IMG/VR virus record: IMGVR_UViG_3300042691_014285
Location: 1-64,000 of that record
Strand: one strand, 5' to 3'
Length of the DNA stretch: 64,000 nt
Source: a virus
The translations under genes and the position numbers were made by a program. The notes below the pieces were generated by a model, which did no database searches, was not told the DNA's origin, and saw only the letters and a program-made list of their open reading frames with translations. Below, piece after piece: positions 9,301 to 17,300 of this stretch (position 1 is its first letter; each line of letters starts with the position of its first letter).

Positions 9301-9629
9301 TTAATCTTATTAAGGTTTTCTAAACCTAGTTGGTTCTTGGCGAGAAGAACTATATGATGAAAATTTTGGTCAAGAGGATCTGGACGATCTGCCTTTCCTC
9401 TCTTGTCCGCCATACTCGTAGTCATATAGCCTTCTACACCAAGTATTGGCTTAATTCCATTTGCTTTTGCAATACGGTGCAGTTCCCTATGCCCAGATAA
9501 AGTACCGTGGTCAGTAATGGCAATTGCTGTCATTCCTAACTCAACTGCACGGTTCACGTATTCTTCTGGAGTAGCAACACCATCCATTAAGGAGTAGTGT
9601 GTATGGACATGTAAGCCAACGTAATTCAT
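6354..9629 (-). CDS. dnaE: DNA polymerase III alpha subunit (family C)
   Basis: 1091 residues, the replicative polymerase. The N-terminus has a PHP domain (H7, H9 in HVHTHYS and AITDHGTLSGH). The palm carries GPGRGSAAGS followed by PDIDSD at 420-425 (D421 and D423 catalytic) and IKIDALGL with D568 as the third carboxylate. A helix-hairpin-helix region and a C-terminal OB fold follow. Length and order match bacterial DnaE. It carries its own PHP domain, which may proofread or may be structural. It lies in an operon with primase, DnaB helicase and an SSB-like protein, so the phage supplies most of its own replisome. Confidence 0.95.
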   Translation of the reverse strand: MNYVGLHVHTHYSLMDGVATPEEYVNRAVELGMTAIAITDHGTLSGHRELHRIAKANGIKPILGVEGYMTTSMADKRGKADRPDPLDQNFHHIVLLAKNQLGLENLNKINEIAWTDGFFSKPRFDFETLAKYKEGIIVTSACLSGWIAKAVELGELATAKKHIQWFKKEFGDDYYIEVMPHNPPEVNKGIIELADVAKVKIVVTPDCHHSDTSQKEVQELMLLLNTHAKLQKDVSYDKSKKHASFMDRLDYLYGADRIMSFNKFDIHLLSYKEMKEAMLKQGIDREDMFVSTNEISDKVEGYDIKEHLDLLPVQYKKPMEELKNLAIEGLKERKLEKNEEYLERLDEELKIIGEKNFGPYFLVVRNMLNWAKSEGIMVGPGRGSAAGSLLCYALGITDIDPIKHGLLFFRFINPDRNDFPDIDSDIQDTRRDEVKDYLVRQYRHVASIATFLQFKDKGVVRDVARCLNIPLPDVNKVLKVVDTWDDYCNSKNTLWFREKYPEVERYGDQLRGRIRGTGIHAAGVVTSKDPIFRYAPLETRSVTGQDERIPVVAVDMGEAENIGLIKIDALGLKTLSVLKDCIDIIKEREGTKIDLLKIDMDDANVYNMLSDGYTKGVFQCEAAPYTNLLIKMRVKNLSELAASNALVRPGAMNTIGKSYIARKHGRENIDYKHQVMKAFTEETYGCILYQEQVMQACVQLGGMSMSEADKVRKIIGKKKDAKEFDVFKDQFVKGASQYLSPNDALDLWHDFEAHAGYSFNKSHAVAYSTLSYWTAWLKYHYPLEFMFALLKNEKDKDGRTEYLIEAKRMGISIKLPHINDSDIDFKIEGKGIRFGLTAIKFISDKIAERYLAARPFGSYKELEEFTFTKGNGVNSRALQAMRCIGALTFPDNPANPAEVKENLYEYLNLPEFNTSIPQHYYAYIDDVEEYEETGSFVLLGMVKSIKRGTGWSRVEILDKTGSVGVFDDENTNIESGRTYLILASDNRIVSAVPADEIKGSKSSLVKFLNYKMLPYKEGEHFVVSFKPRVTKAGKKMASLVVADAGREMHSIVVFPMQFAKAYMKIEEGNVYKFDFGKTKDGTVTMNEVESV

Positions 9630-9632
9630 CTA

Positions 9633-10289
9633 TTACCAGTCAATATTTGCTGATGATGAAGATGAAGGAGTATCAAAGCCTAAATAAAAGGCTTCTTGTT
9701 CTGCGTATGGAACCTTGTTTAGTGCCTTCTCCAATGGATAAGGTTCAATTCCTGCCCAATCAAATGGTGCAGCATCTGGAGAACTTGGAATAAGTGTATA
9801 GCTTGTTTCAGTACCTTGACCGTTACGCTTTACTTTCCAAGTAAGGTTTGAGATGCTACCTGTTTCAAGTGCATACTCACGAATAGTATTAAATGCAGAT
9901 TGCTTGCTAACACCCATGTTCCAAATTGCAACATATGGTGCATCAATGCCATCATCTACAAGAACGTTGCAATAAAAACGAAGACGTGCACGCCAGCCAG
10001 CCTTCATATCCTTGCGGTGCATCTCTTCTGCCCAGTCACGACCTTCTGATTCCATAGTGTCTACAGCCTTACGCTTGTAGTCCTTTGGATTTGTGTGTTC
10101 TGACACAACTAGTGCAAGTCCACGTGCTTCATTATAATTTGCTGAATCTTCATCAAGCTCTTCAATAAAACGAATCTTTACTGCTTGACCGTCTGCGATC
10201 TTAAACCAACGTACCTTTGCACCTGTGCCTTCAAACTTTGGCTTGTCTACTAATGCGTTAATGTTTTTTAATCCTTTTACAATTGCCAT
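9633..10289 (-). CDS. Probable single-stranded DNA-binding protein
   Basis: 218 residues. Features fit phage gp32-like SSB proteins: a KVRWFKIADGQAVKIRFIEE strand block, EHTNPKDY, an aromatic/basic core, and a Ser-rich C-terminal tail ending in Asn-Ile-Asp-Trp like the acidic tips that bind replisome partners. The CxxC..C zinc site often seen in the EGR...EMHR region is absent here (residues are WAEEMHR). Strong ribosome site AAAGGAG lies upstream. Location between primase and polymerase supports the role. Confidence 0.7.
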   Translation of the reverse strand: MAIVKGLKNINALVDKPKFEGTGAKVRWFKIADGQAVKIRFIEELDEDSANYNEARGLALVVSEHTNPKDYKRKAVDTMESEGRDWAEEMHRKDMKAGWRARLRFYCNVLVDDGIDAPYVAIWNMGVSKQSAFNTIREYALETGSISNLTWKVKRNGQGTETSYTLIPSSPDAAPFDWAGIEPYPLEKALNKVPYAEQEAFYLGFDTPSSSSSANIDW

Positions 10290-10319
10290 TTTGTCATGCT
10301 CCTTTTTTTGTTATTGTTT

Positions 10320-11246
10320 TTATTTTAGCATAGATATGATTGAATTGTCAAACTGAAACTCCAGTTTTTTAATCTGATCATCATCCATGTCTCCTATGTC
10401 TTTGTATTTTTTGTCTAAGCTAATTACTGTTACAAGAGATCCTAACTTTTCAATTAGTTTATCTTTCATAATAGCGCCAGCTTCATCGTTGTCTGCAATA
10501 AGTACAACATTGTTGAAGTACTTTTCTAATAGTCTGATCTGAGATACAGACACATTAGCACCCAGCGTTGCAACTGCTGGAAAACCTACTTGATCTAAAC
10601 GGATTGCATCAAATGATGATTCCACTACATATACTATACTAGAACTCTTGACTCTGTGCAAGTTAAATAAAACCTTGCTTTTTGGAAGCCCTGGAGTATT
10701 CTTAAATTCTTTGCCTTCAATTGTTCTTGCAACAAAACCAATACACATAGAGTCAGGTGAGTGAACTGGAATAGTTACAGATCCTTGCTTTTCTGAATAG
10801 CCAAGATCAAACTTAATTACAGAATCTTTTGTTAGTCTGCGACCATTAAAATAATTCATTGCTAGTGGAGAGTCAAGTGCTTGCTTATTTAATCTTTTAA
10901 TAAGCAATTCATCATACTGAACAAAATCAGGTGGTGCGTAGAGTGCTTTTCCAACAATACTTTGAATATCAGACTTCTGTTCTTTGCCTTTAATGTATCT
11001 AACAGTTTCAAAGTATGATCTATTTGAAGTAAACATTATTAGCTCAACAAGATTCTTTGTTACCTGACATCCAAAACAAAAGAATAGTCCACTATCCTTT
11101 GCTACTTCTCCAGCAGGCGTTCTACTGTTGTTATGAAATGGGCAGTAGACAATAAAGTCATTGCCAAACTCAGCTTCAATATCTAATCCTGCGCCATTGA
11201 GAACACGACGAATCTGTTCTTCTGTATAAATCTCTTTACTTGCCAT
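10320..11246 (-). CDS. DNA primase (CHC2 zinc finger and Toprim)
   Basis: 308 residues from the ATG at 11246. C35-P-F-H38 and C57-F-G-C60 form the CHC2-type zinc finger. Further on, VVESSFDAIRLDQVG and the DNDEAG motif form the Toprim domain with its Glu and Asp pair. It makes RNA primers at the fork. The frame could extend upstream by 12 codons into the helicase gene, but the ATG with AAGGA/GAAG upstream is the better start (11-bp overlap). No helicase domain is fused; the separate DnaB gene provides that. Confidence 0.9.
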   Translation of the reverse strand: MASKEIYTEEQIRRVLNGAGLDIEAEFGNDFIVYCPFHNNSRTPAGEVAKDSGLFFCFGCQVTKNLVELIMFTSNRSYFETVRYIKGKEQKSDIQSIVGKALYAPPDFVQYDELLIKRLNKQALDSPLAMNYFNGRRLTKDSVIKFDLGYSEKQGSVTIPVHSPDSMCIGFVARTIEGKEFKNTPGLPKSKVLFNLHRVKSSSIVYVVESSFDAIRLDQVGFPAVATLGANVSVSQIRLLEKYFNNVVLIADNDEAGAIMKDKLIEKLGSLVTVISLDKKYKDIGDMDDDQIKKLEFQFDNSIISMLK

Positions 11247-12459
11247 CTTCAAAATCCTTGTAACGATAGTAGCCCTTATCAAAGTCGCACTGTACTAAGA
11301 AGTCTCCCATAAAACCATTACGGTTCTTTCTAAAAGCACACTCAATAATATCGCTATTGGATGCACGGCCAAGTGCCATAACCCAGTCAGCATCATATGC
11401 AATCTGTCTTGACCAAGCAGTTTGTGCAAGTGTAGGAACACTGGACATATCCTTTACATCATCAGGTGTGGCAGATGATATAGCAATGATAGGTACTTCT
11501 TCACTAATAGCCATAAGCTTTAGTTCACGAGAAAGGTTTTTCATCTTTACCGTTTCGTTATCAGCTTTTTGATTTGGACTCATAAGTTGAAGATAATCAA
11601 CCACAACAAAGTCTGGCTTGTACTGATCTAGTTTTCCACGGATTACAGAAGGAGTTACCTCACCGCCAGAGTCGTTAGAGATAATATGAAATGGTGGACG
11701 ACCATCAATCTTGTCTATATGCCACTTCTTCATCATCTCTAATTCAACTTCACCGTTAGATAATTTGCGATGAGACCAAAGACCTTCGCCCATAATAGTA
11801 AAGACACGGTTACGAACCTCTGTCTCACTCATCTCAAGAGAGATAATAAGGGGTGTCTTACCCTGTTTCCAGGCCTGTACAGCAAAGTACAGAGCCATCC
11901 ATGACTTTCCTATACCTGGGTATGCTAAAAAGACTCCTAGCTGGCCTGGCATAATTCCAGATGGTAAGTAGTTATCAAATCCTGGAAGCCCTGTCTTAAT
12001 GCCACGCTTTCCTAATGCATTTTGTTCTTTAACATTTTCAAAGTATGCAATGGCAGAATCAATATCTGTTGCATCAATATCACGAATAGATGATGTATTT
12101 TTCTTTAGTGTAGATGTCTTAGTAATTAGTTCTTCAAGTGCTAAAACTCCTTGACCAGACTGAACCTCAGTTGCAGCAGATCGTAGTATATCTTTAAGGG
12201 TGTCATTTAAATACTCAGTCTGTAATTCTTCAAGGTGGTGTTTTGTTGCACCAATATCTTTGATTATTTCAAAATCTCTAAATCGCTCTAACACCAAAGA
12301 TGAGGGTGGGACTGTTCCATTATTCTCTGCATATAAACGGATAAAATTCCATACGTCGTTATGAGTTCTAAGGAGTGTCTCTACATTTGCTTGTAATAAT
12401 ACATGGAGTTGCTTGTCTTGTAATACCGCTGAAATTACTTTAGCCTCTGTGTTATTCAC
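11236..12459 (-). CDS. dnaB: Replicative DNA helicase, DnaB family
   Basis: 407 residues. N-terminal helical domain to about residue 125, linker, then a RecA-type motor: PGIGKS at 181-186 is Walker A, and PDFVVVDYLQLM near residue 285 is Walker B with the DnaB YLQLM signature; the following RELKLMAISEEVPIIAIS segment is also typical. GTG start at 12459 with AAAGGAG seven nt upstream, overlapping the upstream gene by 8 bp. It would unwind the fork and recruit the adjacent primase. Confidence 0.92.
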   Translation of the reverse strand: MNNTEAKVISAVLQDKQLHVLLQANVETLLRTHNDVWNFIRLYAENNGTVPPSSLVLERFRDFEIIKDIGATKHHLEELQTEYLNDTLKDILRSAATEVQSGQGVLALEELITKTSTLKKNTSSIRDIDATDIDSAIAYFENVKEQNALGKRGIKTGLPGFDNYLPSGIMPGQLGVFLAYPGIGKSWMALYFAVQAWKQGKTPLIISLEMSETEVRNRVFTIMGEGLWSHRKLSNGEVELEMMKKWHIDKIDGRPPFHIISNDSGGEVTPSVIRGKLDQYKPDFVVVDYLQLMSPNQKADNETVKMKNLSRELKLMAISEEVPIIAISSATPDDVKDMSSVPTLAQTAWSRQIAYDADWVMALGRASNSDIIECAFRKNRNGFMGDFLVQCDFDKGYYRYKDFEDGK

Positions 12460-12760
12460 TTAGCCACTCCTTTGCTTTTTCCCTGCGCTGTTTTCTGTCT
12501 TTTATATCTTGTTCTACATCTAGTTTACCATTAAGAATCTTTTCTGCGTTGTAAGCAAAATAGTTCCAGCTTGTTTCTTGTGCAACAGAAAAATAATAAT
12601 CTAGCAACTCATAGCATTGTGACATGCCATATGATTCAACTAGTCCGTCTGCTGCCCACTGTTCAACATTTAAATTTAAAGATGGCTTTTGCTCATATTT
12701 TGCTGTATGCAATTTTGAGTATCTACTAAGCAAAGCCATTCGGTCTTTGCGTTCTGCCAT
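12452..12760 (-). CDS. Hypothetical protein upstream of DnaB
   Basis: 102 residues, helical, with an aromatic motif (CYELLDYYFSVAQ then WNYFAYNAEKIL) and a basic C-terminus. It overlaps dnaB by 8 bp. Proteins at this position are sometimes helicase loaders or replication initiators, but I see no AAA+ or known loader motif, so that role is only inferred from position. Confidence 0.65.
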   Translation of the reverse strand: MAERKDRMALLSRYSKLHTAKYEQKPSLNLNVEQWAADGLVESYGMSQCYELLDYYFSVAQETSWNYFAYNAEKILNGKLDVEQDIKDRKQRREKAKEWLSE

Positions 12761-12966
12761 TACTCTGAGATTTCAGATTTTGCTTCTTGAATTTTGTCAG
12801 TCAGCTTATCTTCTACAAACTTATATACACGCTCAAAAGCCTGATCAATAGTTTCACCATTTTTCCGTGATTCTACAATTCCTAAATCAAGTCTCAATGA
12901 TTGAAAATTTCCTAAGTTAAGCGTGTATCCAAGTGTTACAGATACCTTTGTTGATTCGTTTTCCAT
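12760..12966 (-). CDS. Hypothetical protein, conserved beta-rich type
   Basis: 68 residues from the ATG at 12966. A beta-rich start (KVSVTLGYTLNLGNFQSLRL) is followed by an acidic, helical tail. Small proteins of this look are often found near phage replication genes, without known function. A longer reading to 13023 would overlap the upstream HTH gene and is not favoured. TAATG coupling to the next gene. Confidence 0.6.
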   Translation of the reverse strand: MENESTKVSVTLGYTLNLGNFQSLRLDLGIVESRKNGETIDQAFERVYKFVEDKLTDKIQEAKSEISE

Positions 12967-12985
12967 TACCCCACCCATTTCTAAA

Positions 12986-13528
12986 TTATATAGACTCATT
13001 CCACACTGGAATAAATCGTCCATCTTCTGTTCTCGTATATGTAAGTATACCGTCCCCCATACGCCTTGTCAACTCTTGGCTTGTAGGAGTCATGTTGTTT
13101 GTTATTAATTTGTCTTTTCTTGGTTGTCCGATATGTATACTTGCAAGTATAGCACGTATCTCTCTGACATGTGATTCAGAGTAATAGGATCTAATTTTAA
13201 ATCCTCTTTCTCCATCAAGCTTTGCACCTATTGGTGGAGGTATAACTCCTCGTTTAATTAAACTTGGAATATATTTTCTATGCCTATTGATAAGTTTAGC
13301 AGTTTCTGATACACTGTATGCACGCTCACGATTTTTTTTAAAGTCAGAAAGTAGGCATGTCTCTAAACGATCTTTAGTTATATTATAAAACGTAACCATT
13401 CCAGTAGAACGTGAGCTATGATAAACCTTTACAAGGTCGCCATTAATAAACCATACTTTTACTTTACCTTTAATTACAGGTTCGTTATTGTATGCTTGGC
13501 TCTGGATTTTTCCTTTTGAAGTATCCAT
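12986..13528 (-). CDS. DNA-binding protein with MerR-like helix-turn-helix
   Basis: 180 residues. Residues about 70-125 (AYSVSETAKLI, then KYIPSLIKRGVIPPP and YYSESHVREIRAIL) have the helix-turn-helix-wing layout of MerR/excisionase-type DNA binders. The N-terminus is a beta-rich domain. AGAGGG ribosome site precedes the ATG at 13528. It may regulate early transcription or serve at a replication origin; I cannot tell which. It overlaps the upstream zinc-ribbon gene by 55 bp. Confidence 0.65.
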   Translation of the reverse strand: MDTSKGKIQSQAYNNEPVIKGKVKVWFINGDLVKVYHSSRSTGMVTFYNITKDRLETCLLSDFKKNRERAYSVSETAKLINRHRKYIPSLIKRGVIPPPIGAKLDGERGFKIRSYYSESHVREIRAILASIHIGQPRKDKLITNNMTPTSQELTRRMGDGILTYTRTEDGRFIPVWNESI

Positions 13529-13665
13529 CGTCCCTCTTTAGTTGCTGAAGGTGGATGATAGAATTTTCTATCACCACATGTAATACAAGATGTTTCTAAA
13601 TGTTCAGCAGTTGTATACTGCCTATCCACAAAGATACGCCCATCGCATCTTTTACAATTTAACAT
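13474..13665 (-). CDS. Small four-cysteine zinc-ribbon protein
   Basis: 63 residues with CKRC at 4-7 and CITC at 27-30, a standard C4 zinc ribbon, then a basic tail. AAGGATATA lies before the ATG. Probably nucleic-acid binding or a protein-contact module. Its 3' end overlaps the next gene by 55 bp in another frame, unusually long for this genome. Confidence 0.6.
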   Translation of the reverse strand: MLNCKRCDGRIFVDRQYTTAEHLETSCITCGDRKFYHPPSATKEGRWILQKEKSRAKHTITNL

Positions 13666-13678
13666 TATATCCTTATGG

Positions 13679-13864
13679 TTAGTTGGCTATTTTTTCTTCA
13701 AGACTGTTTGAATAATTTTCTACTGCTGCTTTCTTTTCTTCTTGTTCCTGAGAATACTGAGTTATCTCTGCTCTTAGAACAGCAATTTGTGTTTCATAGT
13801 TAGACACTAATTCACCAATACGTTGCTGTAATGCCATAATGATAAGTTCTGCTTTGTTTTCCAT
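13679..13864 (-). CDS. Small coiled-coil protein
   Basis: 61 residues, predicted to be one long coiled coil rich in Glu, Gln, Lys and Ala, with no other feature. AAAGGGG ribosome site before the ATG. It sits in a run of three small helical proteins between the tail genes and the replication genes. Function unknown. Confidence 0.6.
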   Translation of the reverse strand: MENKAELIIMALQQRIGELVSNYETQIAVLRAEITQYSQEQEEKKAAVENYSNSLEEKIAN

Positions 13865-13882
13865 TTTACACCCCTTTGTTTT

Positions 13883-14095
13883 TTATGATAAAGAATCTAA
13901 TTCGTCTTGCAGTATTTGTTTTTGAGCAACAATATCTGATATTTGATTAGTTAAATTTTGCACATTACTTTGATTAGGTTCTGAAAGTGCTTGCTCTTGT
14001 GCTAAACTCAGAATAGCATTGTACTCTGAATATGCGATATTTTTTAAATGCTGTAAAACAATTACAGATTTTTCCTCATTGGTAAGATCTGACAT
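13883..14095 (-). CDS. Small helical protein, paralogue of the next gene upstream
   Basis: 70 residues, helical and acidic. It matches the 71-residue neighbour at 14103-14318 along its whole length: both begin LTNEEK, then QHLKN, YS..N, SL..E.A..EP and a C-terminal QI..I.AKQ heptad region ending in SL. The two are therefore tandem duplicates. They look like two-helix or coiled-coil proteins. Function unknown. Confidence 0.65.
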   Translation of the reverse strand: MSDLTNEEKSVIVLQHLKNIAYSEYNAILSLAQEQALSEPNQSNVQNLTNQISDIVAQKQILQDELDSLS

Positions 14096-14102
14096 ATTTA
14101 TA

Positions 14103-14318
14103 TTATCCTAAAGATGATATCTTTGATAACAGTGCTTCTTGTTTTGCATTAATGCTATCTATTTGCCCTTGGATCTCATCAATTAAAATTTGCTGTGGTT
14201 CAGCTGCTGCTGACTCCTCAACTAAAGAAATCTCAGAATTAAACTTAGAGTATTCCAGATTTTTAAGGTGTTGATTGATTATATCAATCTTTTCTTCATT
14301 GGTTAGCGTGTATACCAT
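14103..14318 (-). CDS. Small helical protein, first of a tandem pair
   Basis: 71 residues, helical; see the paralogue at 13883-14095. ATG at 14318 with AAGGAG upstream. It is the first gene after a promoter-like region at 14330-14354 and so may head the replication operon. The conserved LTNEEK...QHLKN start suggests a shared binding role, but I recognise no family. Confidence 0.65.
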   Translation of the reverse strand: MVYTLTNEEKIDIINQHLKNLEYSKFNSEISLVEESAAAEPQQILIDEIQGQIDSINAKQEALLSKISSLG

Positions 14319-14345
14319 TGCTGCTCCTTATTATAGTATATATTA

Positions 14346-14354
14346 AGTATATCA
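14346..14354 (-). promoter_or_regulatory. Extended -10 promoter motif for the early/replication operon
   Basis: Minus strand reads TGATATACT, about 27 nt before the ATG at 14318, in the 62-bp gap that separates the tail fibre gene from the small-protein and replication genes. Overlapping TATA-type hexamers lie at 14330-14340. The leader contains AAGGAG. Gap size and position suggest the start of a separate operon. Confidence 0.5.
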
Positions 14355-14380
14355 TATAAACAATTTAGCATGTTTATATT

Positions 14381-17300
14381 TTATTCTGCTCCTGGAATAG
14401 TAAAGTATGGGAAGTAAGGCCCAGCAAAATAAGGTGGGAAGAATGGTCCAAAAGTAGGTGGGAAGAATGGTGGGAAGAATGGTGGGAAGAATGGTCCAAA
14501 AGTAGGTGGGAAGAATGGTGGGAAGAATGGTGCAGCCACACCCGTAGCTTGATTAACAACAGCCTGTGTTCCTGAAACGGTATTTTGATTTAATCCAACT
14601 ACACTGATAGTATATTGAGCATTAGAAACTAAACCAGTCAAAGCTCCAGAAGTGGTTGTTGTGGTAAATTTTGGGTATCCCGTAATTGAGACTGCACTAC
14701 TAGTCCTAAAAATATCAACATAAAATTGTGTAGCATTTGTTGATGACCAACTTGCTGTAAAACCATTTGAAGTAACATTTGTAATAGTAATAGCTGCTGG
14801 GCCTGATAATGTACAAAAAGACGTTGAAGAAGATACAGTATCACTAGCACTTGATATTACAGAAAGAGATGGTGAATAAATTGTATTTGCAGTCAAACCA
14901 GTTATTGATCTAGTAACCGCACTTGTTCCTGTATAAGGTGTAGATGGTGCTCCTGGAATTGATATAGAATAAGTTGATTGGTTTGTAGATCCCCACGAAA
15001 GTGTAGCAGAGGTAGCAGCAACTGCAGAAGATGAAAGTGCTGTAGATATTGTTGGAATAACCATTGATATTGATGATGCAGATCCAGTTCCTGTTGAGTT
15101 CTTTGCTCTAACAAAAAAGTTGTTACTTCCAGATAAACCAGTTACGCTATATGTTCTTACATTTCCAATATCTGTATATCCAAGATTATTAATTTGAACT
15201 TCATAAGAAGTAACTGTGCCAGCAGGTGCGTCCCATGTAAATGTTTTTGATCCACCATTACCAGCAGATTTTGCTAAATTTGGTGGGGGCCCTGGAACTG
15301 CTGCTGATGTAGTAAATGATGACCCAGTAGTTGTTGCAGTATCTCCATTAGGTCCAGTTATTGTAAGAGTTGGGTTATAGGTTGTGCTTGGTGTTAATGC
15401 ATTATTAACAGCATAAGTTGTTGCTGTAGTTCCAGTAAATGGACTTCCTGTAGCTCCTGGTATTGATAAAGAAAATGTAGATTGATTACTAGTATTATTT
15501 GTCCAGTTAAATGCTGCACTGACTGATGTTACTGGATTTGCTGCTGGGAAAGAAGAAATAACTGGTGGAGTGAACTGTCCAGTGCTTGCTGATGAGCCTG
15601 CTCCTGAACCATTATAAGCTCTTACCTGAAAAGTGTTTGCTCCATTAACAACTGTTAAAGCAACTGAGGTTGTTAAACCAATATCAATAAATCCAAGGTT
15701 ATTAAGTTGATATTCATAACCAGTTGGTGTTGATCCTCCAGATGGTGCAGACCAAGTAAATGTTTTTGCTAGACCATTTCCAGTTGTTCTTTGAAGATTT
15801 GTTGGGGTTCCTGGTACTGGCGCTGCTGTAGTAAATGTTTGAGATGCTGATACAGTATCTCCAGTGCTAGATGCTACAGTCATTGTTGCCGTATAAGTTG
15901 TACTTCCAACAAACGCATTATTTATTGCATAAAATGTTCCAGAATCATTTCCAGTAAATGGTGTACCAGTAGCTCCTGGTATTGATAAAGAATAGCTTGA
16001 CTGATAATTAGATGTCCAATTAAATAAAGCTGATGTTGATGTTACTGGGCTTGGTGCTGGAAAAGTAAGAGTTGGTATAGTAAATTGTCCAGTGCTTACA
16101 GACGTTCCTGGTCCTGCTGCAGATCTTGCTCTTACTAAAAATGTTAAATTTTGCCCAGCTATATTTGTAAAAGATACAGACCTTGTTAGTCCTGTGCTTA
16201 CCCAGCCTGCCCCACTTAAGTTATATTCATATGATGTAGGAGTTGTTCCAGATGATGGTGCGTCCCATGTAAATGTTTTATTTGTTCCATTGCCCAAAGT
16301 TCTTTGAAGATTGGTTGGTGGGCCTGGTACTGGAGCAAGAGTAGTGAATGCAGTTCCTGTAACAGTGTGGGTATCTCCAGTACTAGAAGTAATTGTTAGT
16401 GTGGGAGTATATGTTGTGCTTCCAACCAAATCTGTTGGTGGGGTAGTTGTTAGAGATTCCGTTGTTCCTGTATATGGAGAAGTTGCTCCTGCGGGAGATA
16501 AAGATAGAGACCATGTTGCTTGATCATTAGATGCCCAATCAATTTCTGCTGCAGTAGAATTTCGTGTAAGCATAAATGGCGATGTTGTAACTCTTGGCAC
16601 AGTAAATGATGGAGTTAATACAGCTGAGCTTTCAGCAGTTGGACCAACAGACTTTACTGAAAAAACATTTTGTGATCCATAGACTGTTGTTATTGAAACA
16701 CTAGTTAGCAAGTTATTGCTTATCCATCCTGAATCACCAAATGGACTAGTATATCTATACTCATACCGTGTAATTGTTCCACCACCTACTGGATCTACCC
16801 AGCTAAATGTCTTTGATGTGCCATTTCCTAACGTTCTTTGTAGGTTTGTAGGTGGATTTGGAGGTGTCTGTAGTGGACCCCTAACAGCAAATTGCTTAAT
16901 TCCGTAATCCACTCCTATACTATAATCTGTTCCACTATTTTTTTGTGTGTCAACAGCATAGTAGTATGTATTTTCTGGAAGAGTAGATGGTGTAACTACA
17001 GAAGATGTTACGGTATATATTCCTGATGATAATGTTGGAGTTGAAGTGGTTACTCCAGAAGTTACCTCTGTTCCATATGTTGCTATATTTGAAGTATTGT
17101 ATGTTCCAGATGTTGCTGTATACCACTTTACAGAGCTTCTTGTTGAGTCTGGAAGGTATTCTTGTGCACCATTCCAAGATGATGTGTAGTATAGTGTTGT
17201 AGGAAGACTAGTAACTACTCCTATTATAGATGGTGTAGTTCCAGATTTAGGCTCTGGCTCATTTCTTATTACTGGAATTCTATATCCGACACCTGTTTCT

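Noticed and set aside
14384-14533. Diversity-generating retroelement variable region
   Set aside because: No reverse transcriptase or template repeat was found, and the variation is repeat number rather than adenine-directed change.
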